DNA of 64,000 nucleotides, from the NCBI GenBank assembly GCA_029168955.1, contig JAPDOI010000039.1, forward strand, positions 2,895,064 through 2,959,063. The letters run 5' to 3'. Positions 50,171-61,626 of this stretch are shown here, piece by piece. Below the pieces are notes generated by a model. The model saw only the letters and a list, made by a program, of their open reading frames with translations. It had not been told where the DNA came from and made no database searches. Positions within the stretch are counted from its first letter, which is position 1, and each line of letters starts with the position of its first letter. The position numbers and the translations under genes are program-made. Source of the DNA: Aplectana chamaeleonis (Eukaryota; Nematoda; Chromadorea; Rhabditida; Cosmocercidae).

Positions 50171-53100
50171 AGTAGGGTATGCAGGACGTCGTGGAACTAC
50201 AGCAACCCCTCGGTAGGGGTGTGCAGGACGCCGTAGAATGTGTGCAGGACCTCAGTAGGGTGTGCAGGACCTTAGTAGGAGTGTGCAGGACATCATGGGA
50301 CCTGTGCAGGACCCCAGTAGGGTGTGCAGGACGTCGTAAGAATGTGTGCAGGACCTCCGGTAGGGTGTGCAGGACCTTAGTAGGAGTGTGCAGGACATCA
50401 TGGGACCTGTGCAGGACCCCAGTAGAGTGTGCAGGACATTTTGGGACCTGTGCAGGACCCCAGTAAGGTGTGCAGGACGTCGTAGAATGTGTGCAGGACC
50501 TCAGTGGGGTGTGCAGGACCTTAGTAGGAGTGTGCAAGACATCATGGGACCTGTGTGCAGGACCCCAGTAAGAGTGTGCAGGACCTCCAGTAGGAGTGTG
50601 CATGACATTATGGGACCTGTACAGGACACTCAGTAGGAGTGCGCAGGATGTCATGGAACGTGTGCAGGACCCCAGTAGGGGTGTGCAGGACGTCGTAGAA
50701 TGTGTGCAGGACACTCAGTAGGAGTGTGCAGGACCTTAGTAGGAGTGTGCAGGACATCATGGGACCTGTGTGCAGGACCCCAGTAGAGGTGTGCAGGACC
50801 TCAGTAGGGTGTGCATGACGTTATGGGACCTGTACAGGACCTCAGTAGGAGTGCGCAGGATATCATGGGGAACGTGTGCAGGACCCCAGTAGGGTGTGCA
50901 GGACATCGTAGAATGTGTGCAGAACATCAGTAGGGTGTGCAGGACATCATGGGACCTGTGCAGGACCCCAGTAGGGAGTGTGCAGGACGTCGTGGGAATG
51001 TGTGCAGGACCTTAGTAGGGTGTGCAGGACATCATGAAACATGTGCCAAGACCCCTGTAAGGATGAGCAGGACTTCATGGAATGTGTGCAGGACATCAGT
51101 AGGAGTGTGCAGGACATCATGAAGCGTGTGCAGGACCCCAGTAGGGTTGAGCAGGACGTCATGGAATGTGTGTAGGACCTTAGTAAAATTACACAGGACA
51201 TCATAGAACGTGTGCAGGACCCCAATAGGGGTGTGCAGGACATCATGGAATGTGTGCAGGACCTTAGTAGGAGTGTGCAGGACATCATGAAACGTGTGCA
51301 AGACCCCTGTAAGGATGATCAGAACTTCGTGGAATGTGTGCAGGACATCAGTAGGAGTGTGCAGGACATCATGAAGCGTGTGCAGGACCCCAATAGGGGT
51401 GTGCAGGACATCATGGAATGTGTGCAGGACCTTAGTAAGGAGTGTGCAGGACATCATGAAACGTGTGCAAGACCCTGTAAGGATGATCAGAACTTCGTGG
51501 AATGTGTGCAGGACATCAGTAGGAGTGTGCAGGACATCATGAAACGTGTGCAAGACCCTGTAAGGATGAGCAGGACTTCATGGAATGTGTGCTGGATCTC
51601 AGTAGGGGTGTGCAGGACGCCGTAGAATGTGTGCAGGACCTCAGTAGGAGTGTGCAGGACCTTAGTAGGAGTGTGCAGGACATCATGGGACCTGTGCAGG
51701 ACCCCAGTAGGGGTGTGCAGGACGTCGTAGAATGTGTGCAGGACCTCGGTAGGAGTGTGCAGGACCTTAGTAGGAGTGTGCAGGACATCATGGGACCTGT
51801 GCAGGACCCCAGTATGGGTGTGCAGGACCTCAGTAGGAGTGTGCAGGACATTTTAGGACCTGTGCAGGACTCCAGTAAGGGTGTGGAGGACGTCGTAGAA
51901 TGTGTGCAGGACCTCAGTGGGAGTGTGCAGGACCTTAGTAGGAGTGTGCAGGACATCATGGGACCTGCGCAGGACCCTAGTAGGGGTGTGCAGGACCTCA
52001 GTAGGAGTGTGCATGGCATTATAGGACCTGTACAGGACCTCAGTAGGAGTGCGCAGGATATCATGGAACGTGTGCAGGACCCCAGTAGGGTGTGCAGGAC
52101 GTCGTAGAATGTGTGCAGGACCTCCCGGTAGGAGTGTGCAGGACCTTAGTAGGAGTGTGCAGGACATCATGGGACCTGTGCAGGACCCCAGTAAGTGTGC
52201 AGGACATCATGGAACCTGTGTAGGACCCCAGTAGAGTGTGCAGGACATCGTAGAATGTGTGCAGAACATCAGTAGGAGTGTGCAGGACATCATGGGACCT
52301 GTGCAGGACCCCAGTAGAGTGTGCAGGACGTCGTAGAATGTGTGCAGGACCTTAGTAGGAGTGTGCAGGACATCATGAAACATGTGCAAGACGCCTGTAA
52401 GGATGATCAGGACTTCATGGAATGTGTGCAGGACATCAGTAGGAGTGTGCAAGACATCATGAAGCGTGTGCAGGACCCCAGTAGGGTTGAGCAGGACGTC
52501 ATGGAATGTGTGTAGGACCTTAGTAAAATTACAGGACATCATGGAACGTGTGCAGGACCCCAATAGGGGTGTGCAGGACATCATGGAATGTGTGCAGGAC
52601 CTTAGTAGGAGTGTGCAGGACATCATGAAACGTGTGCAAGACCCTGTAAGGATGATCAGAACTTCGTGGAATGTGTGCAGGACATCAGTAGGAGTGTGCA
52701 GGACATCATGAAGCGTGTGCAGGACCCCAATAGGGGTGTGCAGGACATCATGGAATGTGTGCAGGACCTTAGTAGGAGTGTGCAGGACATCATGAAACGT
52801 GTGCAAGACCCCTGTAAGGATGATCAGAACCTCGTGGAATGTGTGCAGGACATCAGTAGGAGTGTGCAGGACATCATGAAACGTGTGCAAGACCCTGTAA
52901 GGATGAGCAGGACTTCATGGAATGTGTGCTGGATCTCAGTAGGGGTGTGCAGGACGCCGTAGAATGTGTGCAGGACCTCAGTAGGAGTGTGCAGGACCTT
53001 GGTAGGAGTGTGCAGGACATCATGGGACCTGTGCAGGACCCAGTAGGGGTGTGCAGGACCTCAGTAGTGTGCAGGACATTTTGGGACCTGTGCAGGACCC

Positions 53101-54190
53101 CCAGTAGAGGTGTGCAGGACGTCGTAGAATGTGTGCAGGACCTCGGTGGGAGTGTGCAGGACCTTAGTAGGGTGTGCATGACATTATGGGACCTGTGCAG
53201 GACACTCAGTAAGGAGTGCGCAGGACCCCAGTAAAGTGTTCAGGTTTGTCCGGGTGTTCAGGACAGTCGTAGAATGTGTGCAGGACACTCCAGTAGGAGT
53301 GTGCAGGACACTTAGTAGGAGTGTGCAGGACATCATGGGACCTGTGCAGGACCCCAGTAGAAGTGTTGCAGGACATCATGGAACCTGTGTAGGACCCCAG
53401 TAGGGGTGTGCAGGACATCGTAAGAATGTGTGCAGAACATCCCAGTAGGAGTGTGCAGGACATCATGGGACCTGTGTGCAGGACCCCAGTAAGGGAGTGT
53501 TGCAGGACGTCGTAGAGATGTGTACCCAGGACCTTAGTAAGGAGTGTGCAGGACATCATGAAACATGTGCAAGACCCCCTGCTGAGATGAAATGCAGGAC
53601 TTCATGGAATGTGTGCAGGACATCAGTAGGAGTGTGCAGGACATCATGAAGGCGTGTGCAGGACCCCAGTAGGGTTGGAGCAGGACGTCATGGAGATGTG
53701 TGTGTAGGGCCTTAAAGTAAAATTACACAGGACATCATGGAACGTGTGCAGGGACCCCCAATAGGGGTGTGCAGGACATCATGGAATGTGTGCAGGACCT
53801 TACTGTTAGGAGTGTGCAGGACATAATGAAACGTGTGCACAGAGCCCTGTAAGGATGATCAGGAACTTCGTGGAATGTGTGCAGGACATCCCAGTAGGAG
53901 TGTGCAGGACATCATGGATAGTTATTGCAGGACCCCCCAATAGGGGTGTGCAGGGACAATCTGCTGGAATGTGTGCAGGACCTTAGTAAGGAGTGTGCAG
54001 GACATCATGTGAAACGTGTGCAAGACCCTGTAAGGATGATCAGAACTTCGTGGAGATGAAATGTGCAGGACATCCCAGTAGGAGTGTGCAGGACATCCAT
54101 GAAACGTGTGCAAGACCCCTGTAAGGATGAGCAGGACTTCATGGAATGTGTGCTGGATCTCAGTAAGGGAGTGTGCAGGACCTCCAGTTC
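50170..54190. repeat. 21-bp minisatellite array 1
   Basis: About 4 kb of variant 21-bp units that start GTGCAGGAC, for example GTGCAGGACATCATGGGACCT and GTGCAGGACCTTAGTAGGAGT. Because the unit is 21 bp, long frames survive on both strands (plus: VQDLSRS, VQDIMGP, VQDPSRG heptapeptides). Indels break every frame; no start, splice site or non-repetitive domain accompanies them, so I do not call a protein. From about 53200 units carry many single-base indels. Confidence 0.93.
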
Positions 54191-54480
54191 AATGTTCAGG
54201 GACACCGTATGCCATTAAGCCAGGCCTCCAGATCTACAAGAACGATAGTTAAGTCCGCGCAGAACAAGGGCTTCACCGTAATCTCTCCACTCCGAAGTTG
54301 GCTCTAAAATTTTCTAAGTTCTGACTCCGATTTCAGCTTCATCTTCCCTACAGGTGGTGATGTTTCCCTGCTTTTTAGTCCAGGCAGATCCTCCAACTGC
54401 TGACTCCTAGAGAAGGACGGTGTGTGAATCAAGACACACCGCTCTTCACTTCTTTTATACTTTATCATTGAGGTCAATTG
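54190..54480. repeat. Segmental duplication, copy 1 right flank
   Basis: The sequence after the array, including CAAGAACGATAGTTAAGT and GAGAAGGACGGTGTGTGAAT, recurs at 59310-59570 after array 2. Confidence 0.8.
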
Positions 54481-54549
54481 GGTATCATCAAATTTGTTTA
54501 CGAGAGCCGAATAACATCATTCCTGAGATTACGGTAGTCCTCTTCTGGC

Positions 54550-54890
54550 GCATAACTATCGTTCGCGCTGGAAATCAATTTCCATTTTTTCAGGCTCAAT
54601 TTCATGATTGAGCCCGGATTAGACCACACTGAAGTAAACTTTGGCGGAGTCCAAGAAACGTTGGACGATGAGGTTAATATCCGCCACTGCAATTCTCACC
54701 AGTCATCTAGCCCTTTTTTCCTAGAAGATGTTGGTGCGACAGTAAGAATAACAGGAAAAATTGGTTACGGCACGAACTCCACATGCAGAAAAACTCCGAA
54801 AATGATTTTGGCGCGAAATTCAAATTCGTATTTACAATGTGTTCCGATTGACTTTTCTTTACAAATGAAGGTTTTTCATGGGCCCCTATC
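54550..54890. mobile_element. Family I fragment
   Basis: ATCGTTCGCGCTGGAAATCA and following sequence align with the left part of the intact I element at 62356-62833. No clear right end. Confidence 0.5.
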
Positions 54891-55334
54891 AACATTTTCT
54901 TTCACTAGAGGGGCCAAGCTACGCAAAACTCATAGAAATGATGGAAAACTCTGATAAAAAGAGGCCTGATACTGCGCTATCAATCATTGTTTTTATTAGA
55001 GCTCTACGGAAATACTTCGACTGGTAGCCCCTCACCAATGAGGCCGTTCATTTCATTTCTGTCTTGAGTGGTGCATTGCCCCGTCTAGAAGAGTGCCTAG
55101 AACCTGGTACAATTGGGTCATTTTGGAAACTCATTTCTTCATTTTCGACTTTTAAATTCCAAAAGTATATGCCTTGCATCTATTTGTAGGAAAGCCGCCA
55201 TTTGTGCAATTATAATGCAGTCTTAGCAGCGGGCGGTTGTTTCTTCATTTCTACCACTATGTTTTCGAAAAAAAACAACTTGACTTCTACGGAGCTCGGC
55301 GATATTGTGAGAAACCCTTGTAAAAAGTTGTGAA

Positions 55335-56174
55335 ATTTCTGAAAAGTTGGGCTCCGCAGAAAAAGGTCAGGATTTGGCATTGCTCCTAAATGTTGTGAAA
55401 TTGTTTTATTGGATTTGGCTCTCAACTTGATTTTTCAAATGTAGCTGAAATTGTCGAATTGATTTGGCTGTGATGATACTATATGCAGATAACATAATCA
55501 TTAAAATCTAAGTGAAAATTGTTGCAAACGGATTTGGCAGGAAAGCTCTATCAATTATCACAGTCAAATCACGCGTCAGAAGGTCCTCTGGCGAGCGAAT
55601 GAGAGACAAAAAGAAAAAAATAATAATCCTCAGTCAACAATGCTGAACAGAAACGTGGCCTTATGGGCTGGGAATTAAGGTTTTCCGAATGCTATTCTGC
55701 CCTTTCAGTGTAGCTCCCACACTAACAATAAGGTACCCAGACCTTCCCTCACCGATGAGATAAAAAATCCCATGAAAACGAAATCTAACGCAATTTACTC
55801 GCTACTGACTCTCTATTTTCTTCGTGGCCCTCCAACGCGCTTTCACGGTTCGTATTGTATAGAAGCGTTTTTGCTGCTAGGTTTATTCCTGTTCTCATTC
55901 GATTCAATATGCGCTTCAAGAAAACCCCTTCTGACGCGTGATTTGACTGTGATAATTGATAGAGCTCCTGCCAAATCCGTTTGCAACAATTTCACTACAT
56001 TTAAATGATTATGTTATCTGCATATATAGTATCATCACAGCCAAATCAATTCGACAATTTCACTACATTTGAAAAATCAAGTTGAGAGCCATAATCCAAT
56101 AAAACAATTTCACAACATTTAGGAGCAATGCCAAATCCTTGACCTTTTCTGCGGAGCCCAACTTTCCAGAAATC
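55335..56174. mobile_element. Foldback element X1 with ~250-bp arms
   Basis: Left arm 55335-55583 and right arm 55927-56174 are inverted copies (for example GTTGGGCTCCGCAGAAAA and its complement, and TCAAATCACGCGTCAGAAGG / CCTTCTGACGCGTGATTTGA). The loop is about 340 bp. A second copy begins near 63670 and runs off the window. Confidence 0.8.
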
Positions 56175-56177
56175 ATT

Positions 56178-56919
56178 TCCCGGAGTTTCATGCCGATGCT
56201 TGAGAGTCACATGCTGATCACAGCATGGGGACCTCTAAAATCGTCAAAGACCCACTATGAACAGAGTTATGGCTCCTTAAAAATACCTAAGTTGTGAGGG
56301 TAGAAAGTTGGTGGACGGGTTGTCTCAGGTCTGCATTTCTCTTCAATCACGCAATGTTAGCGCGAAGAGCAAGCCAGGCTCTCCGCAGAAGACTCCAGTC
56401 CACTCCACATATCTAAGGCCTACGCTCATCCCGGATTGATCAGCCAGTCCCTGATAGATGCCCCGATTGTGAATGTGCTAGGCATGATTCATTGCATCTA
56501 TCTTCAGCTCCGAGAAAACCATTGACCTCACAATGTTACCTGCTCTAAGAGATCTATGGTACAAGCCAAGTGTGAAATAGCTAGCTTCTTACGTCTTTGG
56601 ATGCAGTATACTCTGTTTTCACGGCTGAGAAAAAGAAGAAGAAGCAAGCCAGGATAGGAGACAGTCCGGCAATGGACTGAAGAACGTAAAGGTTGAAACT
56701 TGGTTGAAATTCATCTATCCAGACCGATATCGAGGTCAACAATCAGGAAGGGGTCGGGCTTGTGGTGGTGAGCTAAGGAGGTCGGGCCTGTGGTGGTCGC
56801 TTGTATCGGGCATAATTGGAAGAATTGAGATCTCGCACTTGGCAAGTGTTATAAAGGAGGGGTCTACTACACAACCAAATAAAAATCACAACATTCATGT
56901 CTGAGGGTTTACCATGCCT
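56178..56919 (-). mobile_element. Family B element, copy B4, left end truncated
   Basis: Matches B3 from the GAGAGTCACATGCTGATCAC block through GAGGGTTTACCATGCCT at 56919, followed by TCAA. About 250 bp of unrelated sequence (56385-56640) interrupts it. Confidence 0.7.
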
Positions 56920-56923
56920 TCAA

Positions 56924-57419
56924 AGGCACTGTTCACGATAGACTTCATCCTCGAATTTTCCATGACAAACGCTTCTCGTGGTTCGCAGAAGCATAACAGC
57001 GTCGAAAGAACGGGACGAAAAAGCTACCCAGAGAGCCGCAAAATGGCTTAGAAAGAGTGGGCGAACCCCGCCGCTTTGGGAAAAGTCCGGCCCCTTCCGC
57101 CCATCGACGTGAACAATGGAACACTCGAGAGGGTGAGATGGTTTCCGATCAAAAGCCCGTTCTTCCCTTCATTCTCAACTTCTCTCTTTACTCCAGGTCG
57201 AAGCTCGTATACATTGGCTGCAAAAAACGGAAGTTACAAACCTCGGCTACAACTCGTCCACCATTCTTCCTTAAGCTCACCTTTTGAGGGACCATAACTC
57301 CCGTTCCCAGAAGGTCTTTATTACGATTCCAGAATCTGTCATTGGAATCAGAATGGGACCGTTTTCAAGATCAGAGCAAAAACAAACAGAAGAGGAAATT
57401 TATCTCGTGAACACTGCCT
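56924..57419 (-). mobile_element. Family C TTAA element, copy C3
   Basis: 496 bp, AGGCACTGTTCACGATAGAC to CTCGTGAACACTGCCT; left TCAA shared with B4, right TTAA at 57420-57423. Interior aligns with C2. Strand label is nominal because the ends are symmetric. Confidence 0.78.
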
Positions 57420-57535
57420 TTAAGTTTGATCATGGAAGCTTCCAAGTTTTCAAAGCCTATATGGTAGCTTGGAAGGGGTTGTTTGCTTGATGGAATAATT
57501 GTGGTGCGCGCAGAAGCGCCTGCCAGAACTGGCAT

Positions 57536-58150
57536 TGATCTCTTCCCGCGCGGATGCCCTACAATGCAGATCACCTATTCATACCGTCACCAGAGGTATG
57601 AGCTGTACACCGTTCGATGCGCTGCAAGAAGTTACATATGTGTCGCAACTTTTTCATCCTAACTGGTCCCCGCTTTGCCAAGGTTATGACACTCTCAAAG
57701 TACGCAAAAACGTTCTCCACCACCGCCTCCGCCTCACCTCCGCCCCGTCGAAAACCATTTTTTTTGGAAGGCGTGGACCCAAATCCGCTCGAAAATTTGT
57801 GACTAGAGGTAATCGGCCACGGGAATGCCGAAAATAATTGGCCAGAACTCGCACCATAATGACTTCTGGGCCTAACGGGCGATTCAAACTCGGAAACCGG
57901 CCTCTGAAAGATTAGTTTATGAAAATGATGGGGTTTTCGTTTATCAGTCATTGTTTTCTTGGAGCTCCATATAAACACCTTGCTCTCTAGGGTGGTGTAT
58001 TTTCAAACATGACGTCCGGCTCAGGAAGAGGGGACGCTGTGCGGGAGGGATGTTCTTGAGCGCAGCGCGTAATCGTTACATGCGCACCATCAATAAGAAG
58101 GCATCGTAGGGTGTGCTGAACTTTCCGGTTGACTATGCGAGACCACCGGG
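57536..58150. repeat. Segmental duplication, copy 2 left flank
   Basis: Counterpart of 49440-50170, about 90% identical by eye, with a much shorter CCTCCG tract. Confidence 0.85.
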
Positions 58151-59330
58151 TAAGGGTATGCCTGCAAGGACGTCATTGAACTACAGCAGGACCTCCAGTA
58201 GGGGTGTGCAGGACCTCATGGAACGTGTGCAGGACCTTAGTAAGGGGAGTGCAGGACATCATGGGACCTGTACGCAGAACCCTAGTAAGGGTGTGTACAG
58301 GACGCCGTAGAATGTGTGCAGGGACCTCAGTAAGAGTTTGCAGGACATCGTGGAACGTGTGCAGGACCTTGTATGAGTGTGCGCGACATCATGGGACCTG
58401 TGCAGGACCCCAGTTGTGGGGTGTGCAGGACGTGTCGTGGAATGTGTGGAAGACATCCAGAGAACTTAAAAGCGCAGGACCCCAGTAAGGGTGTGCAGGA
58501 GGTCGTAGAATGTGTGCAGTACCTCAGTAGGAGTGTGCAGGACATCCAAGGGACTTGTGCAGGACCCTGGTAGGGAGTGTGCAGAACGTCGTAAGAATGC
58601 GTGCGGGACCTCCAGTAGGAAAGTGCAGAAAATCATGTGGAATGTGTGCAGGACCTTATGACCAGTAGGACGTACAGGACATCATGGAACGTGTGTAGTA
58701 TCCCAATAGAGGTGTGCAGGACATCGCGGAACGTGTGCAGGACCCCACTAGGCATGAGCAGGACGTCATGGAGATATTGCAGGACCTTATTAGGAGTGTG
58801 CAAAGAACATCATGAAACGACAAGCACGCTCACGCCGATCATTTTTCCGCAGGGCTGCCGTAACCCTCCTTTAAAATTTTTTCCAGTGTCAGCATGGTTA
58901 TGAGCACATCTTAATAGCCAACAAACATGTTTGCACAATTTCTGACCTCCTCAGCCACTCCTTAGTAGCTTCTCGAGAAGAGCGGTGTGTGAATGAATGC
59001 ATACCGCTCCTCCGTTCTTTATACCCTGCATGTTGTGAGCGTGTTTACATTTTGTTATCATGTTTTGTTCAAGAATGGTTACGGTAGCCCTGCGGAAAAA
59101 GTGATCGGCATGGGCGTACTTTTCATAAAACGTGTGCAGGACCCCAGTAGGGAGGAGCAGGACTTCATGGAGTGTGTGCAGGACATCGGTAGGAGTGTGC
59201 AGGACATCATGAAACGTGTGCAGGAACACTGTAAGGATGAGCAGCACGTCATGGAATGTGCTGGATCTCAGTAGGAGTGTGCAGGACATCAAAGGGACGT
59301 GCGCATGACCTCAGTTTAATGTTCAGGACG
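58150..59330. repeat. 21-bp minisatellite array 2, interrupted
   Basis: Same GTGCAGGAC-headed units as array 1 but only about 0.9 kb and more eroded. It is split at 58821-59128 by an inverted-repeat insertion. Confidence 0.88.
58821..59128. mobile_element. Inverted-repeat element inside minisatellite array 2
   Basis: Arms contain GCCGATCATTTTTCCGCAGG / CCTGCGGAAAAAGTGATCGGC. The flanks CATGAAACG and CATAAAACG match each other and an uninterrupted array unit (CATGAAACGTGTGCAGG), so an 8- or 9-bp target duplication is likely, as in hAT elements. Confidence 0.7.
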
Positions 59331-59818
59331 CCGTATGCAAACCATGCCTCCGAATCAACAAGAACGATAGTTAAGTGCGCCAGAACACTTAGCTACCTTA
59401 ATATCACTCAGGTTGGCTCTAAAAGTTCTGACTCCGAATTCGCTACATCTTCCCCACCGGTAGTGCTGTTTTCCTGCTTCTCTGTAGCCCAGGTCAGGCA
59501 GATTCTCAACTGCTGACCTCTGGAGAAGGACTGTGTGTGAATTAAGACACACCGCTCTTCTTTTCTTTTATCACTTAACTATCGTTCTTGTTCCGAATCA
59601 GACATACGGGTCGGCGCAGACGAGCCACATCAGCATGATCCGGGGAAGTTTGGCTAGAGCGGCTGACCCTGGGGCTATCCTACTCTGCCAATTCGAGACT
59701 TGATGCTTCGGGGAAAGCGGCCTTTATCACGTTCTGTTATCATAAGGCATCAAAATCACCTTTAGCGCCTTCATCATAGCTTATCCGCGCAAAGGGTGAA
59801 TTTGCTGAGCGGTTGGTA

Positions 59819-59950
59819 AGGGGCTGCGCAGAGTGCCACCGCGGCGCGGCCTGATGATTGAGAGCCGTATTGATAGACCGCGGCGACCTATCAATACGGC
59901 TCTCCATCATGAGACCGCGCCGCGCCGCGGTGGCACTCTGCTCAGCCCCT
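59819..59950. mobile_element. TA-flanked GC-rich foldback nested in K2
   Basis: AGGGGCTGCGCAGAGTGCCA and its complement form long arms with CCGCGGCGCGG; TA on each side. Related to 8894-9025. Confidence 0.8.
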
Positions 59951-60152
59951 TAGCGCAAAGAGTGAAAATACCGCCAGCGCTAACATGTTAATGCATTTCA
60001 GTTGTTGAGCGGCTGGATATCAGTCAGCGCAAAGGGTGGCTCACCGCCGTTGCTGGCATGTCAGAAATTTCTAAACAAGTAAAAACATCCCAGCGAAAAC
60101 ATGATAAAACTATTGATCACGTCTCGATGTGTTTTTACCATGAAACTGCCAT

Positions 60153-60262
60153 TATAAAGCCGCCTCATCTCACTAGAGTCCTCATTCGGCATTCTGATGC
60201 CGGCCCTAAGAGTGACTTCGGGTCACTCTTCGAGGCCAGCATAATTTTGGCTGCTGGGAGGG
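60153..60262 (+). promoter_or_regulatory. R cassette R6 inside K2
   Basis: TATAAAGCCGCCTCATC, then CCTCATTC, GGCAT-TCTG-ATGCC, AGAGTGAC-TTCGG-GTCACTCT (8-bp stem) and CCAGCA-TAATTTTGGC-TGCTGG. Best-folding copy of the set. Confidence 0.55.
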
Positions 60263-60952
60263 GATACAGTGGGTATCCTCACGGCCCGGGGGCGAAGAGG
60301 GTTACGCCGCGGCTCGCTGAGGTGGCTCCTCGCCGCAGACCTCCGGTGAAGATTACGCCCATGTTGCGGACAAGAGCGAGGCTTCTTGCGCTGTGGACCT
60401 TCAAATTCGTGAAATTTTTCGAGGTAAACTCACCCAATTTTCGAGGTAATTTCACCTCATTTTCGGGGTAATTTGGACCATCTCTCGCTGCCAGTTCGCA
60501 CCATTTTCACGGGATATTCACCTCATTCTCAACTATCCAACGGCAAATTCACCCATAAAGTGAATTTAACGCCGCAAATTAAGACTTCATGCCGACTTGT
60601 ACATGAGAATCAAGTCTCTCTTTTGCTTAGGCATCAAGCCTCGAATTGGCAGAGCTAGACGAAATGGGGCCACCCAAGATTTACTCATAGAAAAGCTGAA
60701 AAACTCTGATAAAAGATGCCTGATACTGCGCTAACAATCATTGATTTTATAAGAGCTCTATAGAAATACCTTACCAATCGATGGCTCATTTCATTTCTAT
60801 GTCTTGAATGGTGGGTGCCCCATACTTGTGCGAAGGTAATTCCTCGGATAATGGATCGATTCGGATAATGCCATTTTCCAATGATTCGGATACGGATATC
60901 CGTCAGATAATTTCGGATAAATCTCGGATATTATCAGAGACAAATCTCAGGC

Positions 60953-61102
<150 letters not shown>

Positions 61103-61626
61103 GTAGAATAGTAGCTACGAGAAATGGACATCCTACTAACTATACGCTGCTTCGTGTGTGTGACCAAATGTGTGTATGTGTGTGTGACAATGAATGGAAA
61201 TTAGTCATCGCCACCCGTCGTTAACAGGTGACACCCGGTTGTCACACACACTGTCAACGCATGCACGTTTGGTGATTGACCTCCCGTGTCAATGTGAAAA
61301 CATTCTACTGCGTAAATTAGAAGTTCATGCGTGCCTATTGCTTCAGCTGTTCCTTTCTGCATTGAGTTCAAGAACCCAGGCAGGACATCAGTCTGAATCG
61401 AAATGTTCACCCAATCCATGGAGAAGTGTGTCACAACTTCCTCCGTAAATTCTCTTCTTTCGAATCTGTGTCAGACTGTAAAGGGTTATGCACTGCATGG
61501 CAGAAGTTCCCTGCGTGAGCTTGATTGAGCACAGTGTAACTGATTTCCGTGAAAACATACAATCCTTTACAGGTCCTTTTTCTGCAAAAAGGGGCTTTTG
61601 TGACGTATGTTGCTCATACAACTCTG

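Larger units (their letters stand above)
59683..60654. mobile_element. Family K inverted-repeat element K2, carrying R6 and a nested foldback
   Basis: 972 bp, CTCTGCCAATTCGAGACTTG to GCCTCGAATTGGCAGAG. CTA flanks both sides. Inverted relative to K1. The extra length is mainly the 132-bp TA foldback at 59819-59950, which is absent from the matching place in K1. Confidence 0.82.

Noticed and set aside
50157..52890. Long VQD-repeat and HTF/HDV-repeat frames in the 21-bp array
   Set aside because: Open frames on both strands follow from the 21-bp period; indels break them and no unique coding sequence is attached.
17590..60262. R cassette as a spliced-leader or Sm-class RNA gene
   Set aside because: The AATTTTGG segment lies inside a stem rather than between stems, there is no leader-plus-GT donor layout, and the TATA-initiator arrangement fits an mRNA-type start better.
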